From the NCBI RefSeq assembly GCF_000239795.1, contig NZ_CAFJ01000507.1, forward strand, positions 1 through 40,475: a DNA stretch of 40,475 nucleotides, written 5' to 3'. This DNA comes from Bradyrhizobium sp. STM 3809. GTDB taxonomy: Bacteria > Pseudomonadota > Alphaproteobacteria > Rhizobiales > Xanthobacteraceae. Position 1 is the first letter of the stretch; the number at the start of each line of letters is the position of its first letter. The position numbers were made by a program, and so were the translations under genes. Positions 1 through 7,523 of this stretch are shown here, in pieces. The notes beneath the pieces are model-generated. The model did no database searches, had not been told where the DNA came from, and saw only the letters and a list, made by a program, of their open reading frames with translations.

Positions 1-144
1 CGTGGCGACGCCGAGCATGATGCCGAGGAACGAGAACCCCGCGATCACGGAGATGAAGCCCTCGCGGCGCCGGGCACGCAGGTAGCGCCCGGACAGCATC
101 CACTCGAAGGGCGCGAAGGGCGCGGTCTGCACGGGTTCGGTCAT
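1..144 (-). CDS. lolC: Lipoprotein-releasing system permease, LolC/LolE type (N-terminal fragment, cut by window edge)
   Basis: The reading frame enters from the left edge and only the first 48 residues are visible. They give a short cytoplasmic stretch (FEWMLSGRYLRARRREG) followed by the start of a first membrane helix (FISVIAGFSFLGIMLGVA), the typical N-terminus of LolC/LolE permeases, which with the ATPase LolD release lipoproteins from the inner membrane towards LolA. An in-frame ATG at 156 would add four residues; I prefer 144 but neither start has a strong ribosome binding site. The gene lies downstream of proS on the same strand; a proS-lolC-lolD-dnaE order is common in related bacteria, which supports the call. 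The rest of the protein cannot be judged. Confidence 0.8.
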   Translation of the reverse strand, partial: MTEPVQTAPFAPFEWMLSGRYLRARRREGFISVIAGFSFLGIMLGVAT

Positions 145-250
145 GGCGTCATCCATTGCGCGATCATCCCATGATTCGGGCCGATTGTGGCCGGATTGGC
201 CGTCGGCCACTGGCTCCCCCGGTGGATATTCCGATGATCGACCGAACGGC

Positions 251-1585
251 TCAGCTCGCCACGGTTCCAGCGCCGAGCCGCGCCACGATGTCGGCCGGCG
301 ACATCATCTCGCGCGCGCCGTCGCTGCGGGTCTTCACCTCGACCTTGCCTTCGGCAAGGCTCTTGGGGCCGACCATGATCTGCCAGGGAATGCCGATGAG
401 ATCGGCGGTGGCGAACTTGCCGCCGGCGCGCTGCTCGGTGTCGTCATAGAGCACGTCGACGCCCTTGGCGAGCAGATCGCGATAGAGCTGCTCGCAGGCG
501 GCATCGGTGTCCGAGCCGCCCTGCTTGAGGTTGAGGATCACGGCGCGGAACGGCGCGACCTCTTCCGGCCATTTGATGCCGGCGTCGTCGTGGCAGGCCT
601 CGATGATGGCACCCGCGAGGCGCGACACGCCGACGCCGTAGGAGCCGCCGTGGACGGTGACCTCCGCGCCATCAGGCCCGGCGACCAGCGCCTTCATCGG
701 CTCGGAGTACTTGGTGCCGAAATAGAAGATCTGCCCGACCTCGATGCCGCGGGTGTGGACGCGACGCTCCGCCGGCACCTCGGCCTCGAAGCGGGCACCG
801 TCATGGACGTCCTCAGTCGCGGCATAGAGCGAGGTCCATTCCTTGATGATCGGCGTGAGGTCGCCGTCATAGTCGACAGAGGCCGGCGGGATCGGCAGAT
901 CGAGGACGTTGCGATCGCAATAGACGCCGGACTCGCCGGTCTCGGCGAGCACGATGAATTCGTGGCTGAGGTCACCGCCGATCGGACCGGTCTCGGCGCG
1001 CATCGGGATGCCCTTCAGGCCCATCCGCGCGAAGGTGCGCAAATAGGCCACGAACATCTTGTTGTAGGCCCGCCGCGCGCCCGCCTCGTCGAGGTCGAAC
1101 GAATAGGCATCCTTCATCAGGAATTCGCGGCCGCGCATCACGCCGAAGCGCGGGCGCTGCTCGTCGCGGAATTTCCATTGGATATGATAGAGATTGAGCG
1201 GGAGATTACGGTAGGACTTCACATAGGCCCGGAAGATCTCCGTGATCATTTCCTCGTTGGTCGGCCCGTACAGCAACTCGCGCTTGTGGCGGTCGCTGAT
1301 GCGCAGCATCTCCGGGCCGTAGGCGTCGTAGCGGCCGCTCTCGCGCCAGAGATCGGCGAGCTGCAGGGTCGGCATCAGCAGCTCGAGCGCGCCGGCGCGG
1401 TTCTGCTCCTCGCGGACGATCTGCTCGATCTTCTTCAGCACCTTGAAGCCCAGCGGCAGCCACGCGTAGATGCCGGCGGCCTCCTGCCGCAACATGCCGG
1501 CGCGCAGCATCAACCGGTGCGAGACGATCTCGGCTTCCTTCGGATTTTCTTTGAGAATGGGCAGGAAAAACCGCGACAAACGCAT
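251..1585 (-). CDS. proS: Prolyl-tRNA synthetase, short alphaproteobacterial form
   Basis: Charges tRNA-Pro with proline in the cytoplasm; a class II aminoacyl-tRNA synthetase of 444 residues. Visible are the N-terminal [15 protein letters not shown] stretch, the proline-binding TNEE (about 109-112), class II motif 2 with FRDE (139-142) and the following [18 protein letters not shown], motif 3 with [10 protein letters not shown], and a C-terminal anticodon-binding domain (about the last 100 residues). The chain is much shorter than the roughly 570-residue E. coli enzyme: the inserted editing domain between motifs 2 and 3 is absent, as is usual for alphaproteobacteria. The frame stays open upstream to 1648, but the ATG at 1585 matches the normal family N-terminus and has GAAGG seven bases in front. 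It is followed by the lolC-type gene on the same strand. Confidence 0.97.
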   Translation of the reverse strand: MRLSRFFLPILKENPKEAEIVSHRLMLRAGMLRQEAAGIYAWLPLGFKVLKKIEQIVREEQNRAGALELLMPTLQLADLWRESGRYDAYGPEMLRISDRHKRELLYGPTNEEMITEIFRAYVKSYRNLPLNLYHIQWKFRDEQRPRFGVMRGREFLMKDAYSFDLDEAGARRAYNKMFVAYLRTFARMGLKGIPMRAETGPIGGDLSHEFIVLAETGESGVYCDRNVLDLPIPPASVDYDGDLTPIIKEWTSLYAATEDVHDGARFEAEVPAERRVHTRGIEVGQIFYFGTKYSEPMKALVAGPDGAEVTVHGGSYGVGVSRLAGAIIEACHDDAGIKWPEEVAPFRAVILNLKQGGSDTDAACEQLYRDLLAKGVDVLYDDTEQRAGGKFATADLIGIPWQIMVGPKSLAEGKVEVKTRSDGAREMMSPADIVARLGAGTVAS

Positions 1586-1834
1586 GGGTTGGGCCTTCGA
1601 GATTCGGTTCGGGCTGGCGCAGTCAAACCGGATCAGGCGGCAAAACACAAGACTGGGATTGAGAAAAAGCGGCTAAGCCACCGTATTCCCGATCATTTTA
1701 CTGGTTTCGCTGAAGCGGAGGATGAACGGCGAAAGCCGGCCGCTGCGGCCTGACGATACCCGATGCGGCCCGAGCTCACCGCGAGACCGGCTGGGCCCGG
1801 ACTGCCCCAAAAACACGACCGGGCGCCGGCGACA

Positions 1835-2620
1835 TCATGGCACGCCGAGTCTCCCGCCGGCCGCGCGCGCAGCCTGCTCGGCCTGCCTGATCAACGGGCC
1901 GCGCTGGGTCAACACCGCGGTCGTTGCCTCCGCCCCCGCCCGCTCCGGCGAGCCCGAGGAAAAAGGCGGTTGCGGATCATATTCGATCAGCAACTGAATG
2001 CGCATGGCATTGTCCTCGCTGGTCAGCTTCGCGGCGAGCGACAGCCCGAAATCGATCCCCGCCGTCACTCCGCCGGCCGTGATGCGATTGCGATCCGTCA
2101 CGACACGATCCGCCACCATCGCGGCGCCCATCAGCGGCAGCAGATCGCGCACGTACCAATGCGAGGTGGCCTTGTAGCCCTTCAGCAGGCCGGCGGCGCC
2201 CAGCAGCAGCGAACCGGTGCAGACGCTGGTGACGAAGCGCGCCGTCGCGCCGCGCGCGGCGACGAAATCGAGCGTCCGGGGATCGTTCATGCCCTCGACG
2301 GTGCCCTTCAGCCCTCCCGGCACGAACAGCACGTCGAGCTCAGCCGGCGCCGTCTCGAAGTTGTGAGCGGGACTGACCGGGATTCCAACATCCGTCGCAA
2401 CCGGCACCATCGAGCCTGCGATGAGGCGGACGTCGGCCTGCATGATGTTGAAGACAGTCAGCGGCCCGGTCAGGTCGAGCAGGATCATGCCGGGATAGAT
2501 CAGCAGGCCGATCACCGGCTTTCCGGCAGACCCTGGCGGTTGCTGGGCATTTGCCGCCGGCAGCAGCAGGCTCGCGAGCGAGCCTGCGACAACGGACGAG
2601 TTGAAGACGCGTCGATCCAT
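1835..2620 (-). CDS. DJ-1/PfpI family protein with a twin-arginine signal peptide
   Basis: Member of the DJ-1/PfpI class I glutamine amidotransferase-like superfamily, whose members include isonitrile hydratases, glyoxalase III-type enzymes and regulators; the substrate here is unknown. From the ATG at 2620 the protein has 261 residues. It opens with MDRRVFNSS and a hydrophobic stretch ending in PAANAQ, which reads as a Tat signal with signal peptidase cleavage after ANA, so it is probably periplasmic. The core shows the DJ-1 layout: VIGLLIYPGMILLDLTGP, DVLFVPGG, and the nucleophile elbow TSVCTGSLLLG followed by TSHW. It is the last gene of the copper-related cluster, 22 bases after the PCu(A)C gene, so co-transcription is likely. 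A periplasmic DJ-1 protein is unusual; a role in protecting against reactive species or copper stress is only a guess. Confidence 0.85.
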   Translation of the reverse strand: MDRRVFNSSVVAGSLASLLLPAANAQQPPGSAGKPVIGLLIYPGMILLDLTGPLTVFNIMQADVRLIAGSMVPVATDVGIPVSPAHNFETAPAELDVLFVPGGLKGTVEGMNDPRTLDFVAARGATARFVTSVCTGSLLLGAAGLLKGYKATSHWYVRDLLPLMGAAMVADRVVTDRNRITAGGVTAGIDFGLSLAAKLTSEDNAMRIQLLIEYDPQPPFSSGSPERAGAEATTAVLTQRGPLIRQAEQAARAAGGRLGVP

Positions 2621-2642
2621 CGACCGCACCTGTCGTTCGACG

Positions 2643-3167
2643 CTACATCTTATGCTCGTGCTGCTTCATCATGCTGCCGCCGTCGCCGCCCGGTCCCTTG
2701 GCGCCGACCGCCTGCACATCGAGCGTCACCGCCACCTTGCCCGCCTTCTCGAACTCCAGCGTCACCGGCAGCTTGTCGCCCTGCTTCAGCGGGCTCTTCA
2801 GCTCCATCAGCATCAGATGATAGCCGCCGGGCGCCAACGCCACGGTCTTTCCCGGCTCGATCGTCAGCCCCTGGTTGAGCGGCCGCATCGTCATGACGCC
2901 GTTAGTGACGGCCATTTCGTGGATCTCGATCTTGCCCGCGATCTCGCCGGACACCCCGACCAGGCGATCCGGCGCACTGCCCTTGTTCTCGATCGTGAGA
3001 TAGCCGGCGCCGGTCTTGGCCCCGCCGGGCGTGGCGCGGCTCCAGGGCTGAGTGATCACGAGGTCGCCGGCCTTGACCTCGTCAGCCGCGGCCGGTGCGA
3101 GGAAGGTCAGCATGGCACAGGCGAGCGCGCCGGAGATCGAGCCGATGGTTGAGCTGCGGAATGACAT
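2643..3167 (-). CDS. Periplasmic copper chaperone PCu(A)C
   Basis: PCu(A)C proteins bind Cu(I) in the periplasm and deliver it mainly to the CuA/CuB centres of cytochrome c oxidase. The 174-residue protein starts with a Sec signal peptide (MSFRSSTIGSISGALACAMLTFLAPAAA, cleaved before DEVKAG). The family metal site is visible as IHEM, then a Met-containing stretch (VMTMRP) and HLMLM about thirty residues further on, fitting the H-M...HxM arrangement. The C-terminus carries an extra Met/His tail (SMMKQHEHKM) that could be a second copper site, as seen in some PCu(A)C proteins. The ATG at 3167 has AAGGAG seven bases upstream, which decides the start over longer options. It follows the copD-type gene after 31 bases. 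Confidence 0.93.
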   Translation of the reverse strand: MSFRSSTIGSISGALACAMLTFLAPAAADEVKAGDLVITQPWSRATPGGAKTGAGYLTIENKGSAPDRLVGVSGEIAGKIEIHEMAVTNGVMTMRPLNQGLTIEPGKTVALAPGGYHLMLMELKSPLKQGDKLPVTLEFEKAGKVAVTLDVQAVGAKGPGGDGGSMMKQHEHKM

Positions 3168-3198
3168 GTTCAGTCTCCTTTGGTGAATTCCCGAGCGT

Positions 3199-4140
3199 TC
3201 AGACGAAGAAGTGGATGGCGGGATGCTGCGTCCCGAGCGCACCGACGAGCGCGAACACCAGCAGCGCCAGGACGAGTTCGATTGCCGTGTTGCAGGCCAG
3301 TACGAGGTCGGCGCGGTTCTCGGCGGATGCGGCCAGGCGCGGCGTCAGCCAGAGCCGGTTGACGGCGGCCAATGCCAGCATCGTTGCGAACACGGCGAGC
3401 TTGGCCGCCAACAGACGTCCATAGACGGTATGTAGCAGACCCTCGAGCGATCCGACCAGGATCCAGCTGTTGATGGCCCCCGATGCGGCCAGGATCGTGA
3501 CGCTGACGAGCCCGAGCGTCGAGAAGCTGCGCACGGCATTCGTGCGCAGCGGCGACGGACCGCGAATTCTGCGAAGGCCGAACAACAGCAGCATCAGCCC
3601 AACGAGCCCGCCGGTCCACGCCGCCGCGGCCCAGAGGTGCAGGACATCGGCGATCAGATGCCAAGTGCCCGCCTCGCCCGCCGTTGCGCCGGCATGTCCG
3701 GTCCAGGCCGTGGCGGCGACGACGCCAAGCGCCGCGGCCAGTGAGAGCCGGCGCAGCAGGGCTGAGCGGTCATACAGCAGCCCAACCGCGAGCACCACCA
3801 GGAGGATCGCCCGGATCTGCGTGATCAGGCCGAACTGGGTCTCGGTCCCGACAACGGACAGCGTATCCGCGGTGGCTGCGTCGGGCACCGACATCCCGCT
3901 CATCGAAGCCGCCTGAAGCAGAAACCAGATCGCGCCTGTCATTGCGATCAGGACGAGCCCGGCCCAAGCGGCACGCCGGATCCGCGCGTCGATCGCAAGC
4001 GACGCGCTCTGTTCGCCACACGCCGGTGCCAGCACCGCCGATCGAAAGATCAGCAGGCCGGCCGTGATGGCAGTCGCGGCGAAATGCACCGCGCGCGTGA
4101 CGACCAGGGGCGCGTCGATCTCTGCTCCGTACCAGACCAA
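3199..4140 (-). CDS. copD: CopD-type copper resistance/uptake membrane protein
   Basis: Inner-membrane protein of the CopD family, thought to move copper across the cytoplasmic membrane with the periplasmic partner CopC. About 313 residues with roughly eight hydrophobic helices, including ALHF-like VTRAVHFAATAITAGLLIF near the N-terminus, GHAGATAGEAGTWHLIADVLHLWAAAAWTGGLVGLMLLL in the middle (conserved His residues, given here by position only beyond its first part), and a last helix ending in LGTQHPAIHFFV. I placed the start at a TTG (4140) because GGAG lies nine bases before it and it sits just after the copC stop; a GTG at 4182 would give a 29-base overlap with copC and is the alternative. 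The direct copC-copD coupling argues for a shared copper function. Confidence 0.88.
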   Translation of the reverse strand: MVWYGAEIDAPLVVTRAVHFAATAITAGLLIFRSAVLAPACGEQSASLAIDARIRRAAWAGLVLIAMTGAIWFLLQAASMSGMSVPDAATADTLSVVGTETQFGLITQIRAILLVVLAVGLLYDRSALLRRLSLAAALGVVAATAWTGHAGATAGEAGTWHLIADVLHLWAAAAWTGGLVGLMLLLFGLRRIRGPSPLRTNAVRSFSTLGLVSVTILAASGAINSWILVGSLEGLLHTVYGRLLAAKLAVFATMLALAAVNRLWLTPRLAASAENRADLVLACNTAIELVLALLVFALVGALGTQHPAIHFFV

Positions 4141-4153
4141 GGCGAGCCGCTCC

Positions 4154-4510
4154 TCAGTCGCCGACCTGGAAGCTGAAATCACCTTCGGTCGTGTGCGAGT
4201 CGGTCGACAGCACGTGCCAGTTAACGCGGTAGGTTCCGGCGCCGCCCGCGCGCAGGGACACCGACATCTGGCTGCCGCTGACGCGAGTCTTCCCGGTATC
4301 GACGCGATCGCCGGTGGCGTTCGTCACGGTTATCCTGCTGAACGCCGGCTCGAGCTTCTGGGTGAACCACAGCGTGACCTCGCGCGGCGGCGCTGCGACC
4401 TTGTTGCCGACCTTGGGTTCGGATCGGTCGAGCATGGCATGGGCCTGCGCCTGGCTGGCGGCGAGCAGGACCGCCAGTCCCGCAACGAAAGTGAGAGATG
4501 CACGGCGCAT
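4154..4510 (-). CDS. copC: CopC-type periplasmic copper-binding protein
   Basis: Small periplasmic copper carrier, 118 residues. A Sec signal peptide (MRRASLTFVAGLAVLLAASQAQA) is followed by HAMLDRSEPKVG; after cleavage the mature N-terminus would be a histidine, the first ligand of the Cu(II) site in CopC proteins. The other ligands fit STDSHTTEG near the C-terminus (Asp and His of the D-x-H motif). The rest is a cupredoxin-like beta sandwich. No Met-rich Cu(I) loop is evident, so this is probably a Cu(II)-only type. Its start lies only two bases after the stop of the beta-barrel gene, and the CopD-type gene follows directly, so the three genes are probably translated from one message. Confidence 0.93.
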   Translation of the reverse strand: MRRASLTFVAGLAVLLAASQAQAHAMLDRSEPKVGNKVAAPPREVTLWFTQKLEPAFSRITVTNATGDRVDTGKTRVSGSQMSVSLRAGGAGTYRVNWHVLSTDSHTTEGDFSFQVGD

Positions 4511-4512
4511 GA

Positions 4513-5514
4513 TCAGTTCCTTCCGAACGGGCTTGAAGGCGCGGACGCATTGCCGAGCAACGGCCGGCCGATGCCGCGGGGATCGATGTCATCGAGATAG
4601 AAATGCAATTGCCCGATGACGCCGACATTGCTGCCGCTCTGCCGGTTGATCGGGATCAGAGCCTCGATCCCGACCTGGAACTTGTTGCCGGCCCAGATGA
4701 CGCCGGGGTTGATGGTTCCGGTGGTCTGCCGTCCCGACGTGATCGTGTTGGCGATGGGGGTTTGCAAATTGGCTTCGACGAGCGGAATCATCCGATTGAT
4801 GAACTCGGGAAGGCCGAGGTCGACCACCGCCGATTTCAGATAGGGCATGCTGTACTGGATCGTCCCGCCCCAGTTCAGAACGCGGGGATGGAATTCGGTG
4901 TCCGCCGTCAGGCCGCCGCTATCGGGATCGATGCCAAACGTCGTCGTCGCGTGGCGGCCGGGGATCGCGTAGCCGATCTGGCCCGTGACGGCGATCGGCC
5001 GCAGCCAGGACAGCGTGTCCGGCAGATCGCCGAAGCCTTTGCCGAAATAAAGCATCGGCGTGTAGGTGTTGAACGGATCCGCGCCGACATTTGCAGCCCC
5101 CGTGCCGCCCCACTCGACACTGAGACCGACCGACACGACGAACTCGTGCAGCGGATCCTTGTAGAGACGGTACTTGAAGGTCGTCTCCAGGTTCTGGAAG
5201 CCATTGGCGCCTGCGGCGGTGGGATCTGTGGGATGCAGGAAGCTATATGTCGCACCGAGCGCAATGGCGAAATCCTCGGTGATGCGCTTGGACACTTCAC
5301 CGGAGACGTCGTGCTGCTTGATGGGTGGATTGTCGCCGGTCTTGACGCTGCTGACGGTCGGGACAGCGAGTTCGTCGTTGACGCCCGGATCGTCGATGCC
5401 GAGCGTCGCTGGAAAGAAGCGGTTGCCGACGATTTCGTGCGCCGCCGTAGACGTGATTGGAACGAGCGCGATGACGAGCCCGGACAGGCCCACGCGCCAT
5501 GATCGGATCAGCAT
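4513..5514 (-). CDS. Predicted outer-membrane beta-barrel protein in the copper cluster (function unknown)
   Basis: A 333-residue exported protein. The N-terminus is a Sec signal peptide (MLIRSWRVGLSGLVIALVPITSTA, then AHEIVGNRFFP). The mature part has alternating polar/hydrophobic segments rich in Gly, Tyr, Phe and Thr, such as FAIALGATYSFL, TFKYRLYK, VSVGLSVEWGG, TGQIGYAIPG, TIQYSMPYL and VGVIGQLHFYLDD, which look like strands of a transmembrane barrel. I do not recognise a named family with certainty. The position, two bases before copC and downstream of a DUF2946-like gene, suggests a porin-like or sensor role in copper passage through the outer membrane; this is inference. Start chosen at the ATG giving an intact signal peptide, although its ribosome binding site is weak. 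Confidence 0.75.
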   Translation of the reverse strand: MLIRSWRVGLSGLVIALVPITSTAAHEIVGNRFFPATLGIDDPGVNDELAVPTVSSVKTGDNPPIKQHDVSGEVSKRITEDFAIALGATYSFLHPTDPTAAGANGFQNLETTFKYRLYKDPLHEFVVSVGLSVEWGGTGAANVGADPFNTYTPMLYFGKGFGDLPDTLSWLRPIAVTGQIGYAIPGRHATTTFGIDPDSGGLTADTEFHPRVLNWGGTIQYSMPYLKSAVVDLGLPEFINRMIPLVEANLQTPIANTITSGRQTTGTINPGVIWAGNKFQVGIEALIPINRQSGSNVGVIGQLHFYLDDIDPRGIGRPLLGNASAPSSPFGRN

Positions 5515-5573
5515 GGAGAAATTCTTCTAATTTTGACAGGAATGAGGAACGCGCCCCGAGGGGCCACGACGCT

Positions 5574-5942
5574 TCACATCGTCAAAGGCGGTGCGCGGGC
5601 TCGCGTGTTGGAGCCTGCACGCGATGCGAACCGGCTGAACACCTGATCATGCCAGATGACAGGGCGGGCTGCGCGATACGGCAAGACGACGCCGGGCGAG
5701 CTTGGCGCATCCACGGACGCGGCGGCCTGCGACACGCAGCACAGCGTGCACCCCTGGCCGAGCCTGGCCCGCGACTCATCATCGGAGGAATCGGATCCGG
5801 GTTGACTATGGCAGATTTCCAGGACGCGGAAGGGATCGGAAGCGGCGGCCGCGGCGGCCCAGGCAATGCCGATCGGCGCCAGGATCTGCACCATCAGTGC
5901 GATCAGCATGATCGGGAGAAACGCTTGCAGCCGCTGCCGCAT
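5574..5942 (-). CDS. DUF2946-like small exported or membrane-anchored protein with Cys motif
   Basis: A 122-residue protein of unknown function that resembles DUF2946 proteins, which often sit beside copper and PCu(A)C genes. It starts with MRQRLQAF and one hydrophobic stretch (LPIMLIALMVQILAPIGIAWAAAAAA), a signal peptide or anchor. After it come EICHS and CTLCC, a Cys/His pair of motifs suited to binding a soft metal. The C-terminal part is Ala/Pro/Arg-rich and ends in PPLTM. The frame is open upstream to 6068, but that extension lacks protein-like character and puts the hydrophobic segment far from the N-terminus, so I prefer 5942. It is the first gene of the copper cluster, 59 bases before the beta-barrel gene. 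A copper-binding role is inferred from motifs and neighbours. Confidence 0.7.
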   Translation of the reverse strand: MRQRLQAFLPIMLIALMVQILAPIGIAWAAAAAASDPFRVLEICHSQPGSDSSDDESRARLGQGCTLCCVSQAAASVDAPSSPGVVLPYRAARPVIWHDQVFSRFASRAGSNTRARAPPLTM

Positions 5943-6476
5943 CGAGGTCCGCCAAATGAACGGAAAACTTGTGCCCGAGCCCGCGCTCCGAGTCGAGGTC
6001 GCACGGAGCACAGTCAGCTTATTTCGCTGGCGGTCTTTGCTGAAGAACAACCCCGGAAGGCCATTCACGGCCCCGCAGTTCAGGGTATTTCGACACCTTT
6101 AACGGGAAAAATCGAAAGCGAAACTCGCCAATTGCAAGCACTTACCGATCATTTCCTTGAGTGCGCGAAATTTGAACAATCGTTGCCGAAAAGGATGACA
6201 AACGCAAAAAGATCGTCTACCAATTCGGGCCTCAGGCTAACGCTTGCGGAAGTCTGGTGGTCCAAGTCTCGGGAGGAGCCCTGGCGCGCAAAAAGCAGCG
6301 TCAACCCGCTTAACAAGATCAAATCTGAACTTGCGGGATATCAAAGGGTCGACACAATTTCCGAGCAGGGCCCGCTGCCCTGCTCTATTTTTTTGGGCTG
6401 CATCTTCCTCTTCCAATACATTAGGCGCAGCGCGATGAACGCGGCCTGAACGCATTCGCTGGCGCTTCTGCAGACC
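5943..6476. other. Gene-free interval between the copper cluster and the metallophosphoesterase
   Basis: No convincing protein gene is visible here on either strand; open frames are short or have composition typical of shadows. It should contain the promoter of the minus-strand copper cluster and the 3' end region of the metallophosphoesterase transcript. The middle (about 6100-6400) is clearly AT-richer than its surroundings. A strong plus-strand intrinsic terminator lies at 6363-6394 and is listed separately. Confidence 0.6.
6363..6394 (+). terminator. Intrinsic terminator on the plus strand with no gene in front of it
   Basis: Perfect 8-bp stem GAGCAGGG (6363-6370) / CCCTGCTC (6378-6385), loop of seven bases, followed by TA and seven T residues. 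On the minus strand no T-run follows the stem, so it does not serve the flanking minus-strand genes. Its orientation implies a plus-strand transcript ending here. Confidence 0.8.
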
Positions 6477-7310
6477 TCAGGCCGCAAACGTCGGCAGCGG
6501 CGGGCGCCAGCGCGGCTTTGCCCTGCGCCATGGCAACGTAAGCGACAGGGGTTCACGGCCCTGCACGACCCAGCGCAGTTGATCAGCCTCGACCTCCAGC
6601 ACGCCGAACGATTCGGCTGGCTGTCCGGAGATGAAGGTCTCGGTCAGCGATTGAAGCGTGACGTGCGGCGTACCATCGACCGTGGTCAGCGTATTCCAAT
6701 GCACATGGCCGGCCAGTGCCACGATCGGACATGGCGCGTCAGCGATGGCTTTCCGGATTTCGGCGACCTCGGCATACGTCGCATGCCCGGGATTGGCTTC
6801 GAAATAATAGTTCCCGGTCTGGGCATGTCCCGACAACGGCACGTGACTGAGCAGCAAGGTCGGACGCTCGTCTTCTGCGAGCAAAGCCTCGAGGCGGGCG
6901 AGATCACCGTCGGCGAGATGCAGGCCGCGCGCGCGGGTGAGACGGACGTCGGGCTGCCAGAACACGCACCTGATGTCACCGATGATCAGCGAACGCGAGT
7001 CGCTCGGGAGATCGAAGATCGCTTCATTGTCGGCGAGCGTGAGACACGCGACGTCGTGATTGCCGCTGAGGTGATGGTGTGCCACGGCTAGTCTGCCGAA
7101 ACACATCGCGACGTCGCTCTGCAGCAGGCGGTCCCGTTCAGGATCCTCATCCGAGATTCGATCGCCGAGATCGATCACGGCATCGAAGCTTCCAGCGTTG
7201 GTCTCTGCGACAAATCGCTCGAGCAGCGGCAGCGCCATCGATCCACGCTTCGTCGCTGTGTCCTGACCGTGATGAATGTCGCACACCACGGCAATGCGCG
7301 TCGTTGCCAA
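6477..7310 (-). CDS. Calcineurin-like metallophosphoesterase
   Basis: Predicted cytoplasmic phosphoesterase with a dinuclear metal site, 277 residues. The five family blocks are present in order: CDIHHG (D11, H13), DLGDR (about 48-51), SGNHD (82-86), LLSHVPL near the middle, and GHVHW at about 200. No signal peptide or membrane helix is seen. The substrate cannot be told from the sequence; related proteins act on cyclic nucleotides, nucleotides or phosphodiesters. The start codon is TTG with GGAG eight bases upstream. It stands alone and is divergent from the sugar-type ABC genes, with about 210 bases between them that must hold both promoters. A second, unrelated-looking member of the superfamily occurs at 36144-36971. 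Confidence 0.88.
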   Translation of the reverse strand: MATTRIAVVCDIHHGQDTATKRGSMALPLLERFVAETNAGSFDAVIDLGDRISDEDPERDRLLQSDVAMCFGRLAVAHHHLSGNHDVACLTLADNEAIFDLPSDSRSLIIGDIRCVFWQPDVRLTRARGLHLADGDLARLEALLAEDERPTLLLSHVPLSGHAQTGNYYFEANPGHATYAEVAEIRKAIADAPCPIVALAGHVHWNTLTTVDGTPHVTLQSLTETFISGQPAESFGVLEVEADQLRWVVQGREPLSLTLPWRRAKPRWRPPLPTFAA

Positions 7311-7523
7311 AAGCGCGTCTCCAGCAAATGCGTGGCGCGGAAAGTTGATGGTCGGTTAGCATGGACACATCACGATTTTCTGACACGCGCGTGCGCCGCG
7401 AAATTCACTGAATGCATCGCACAACATCCGGCTGTAGCGCGTGGATTGGGGTTGTGAAACACTGGAATCCTCGGTGGCGCGTTCAATGACGCCGCCGGAC
7501 AACAATGAGACAGGGAGCACGGC

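Noticed and set aside
143-1753. Long plus-strand open frame opposite proS
   Set aside because: It is the mirror of a high-GC gene; composition is low-complexity His/Asp/Arg and no motif is present, while the minus strand encodes clear ProS.
5499-6449. 316-codon plus-strand open frame across the copper-cluster start and the gene-free interval
   Set aside because: The first half mirrors the DUF2946-like gene, the second half has no protein-like pattern and no ribosome binding site; the AT-rich part explains nothing by translation.
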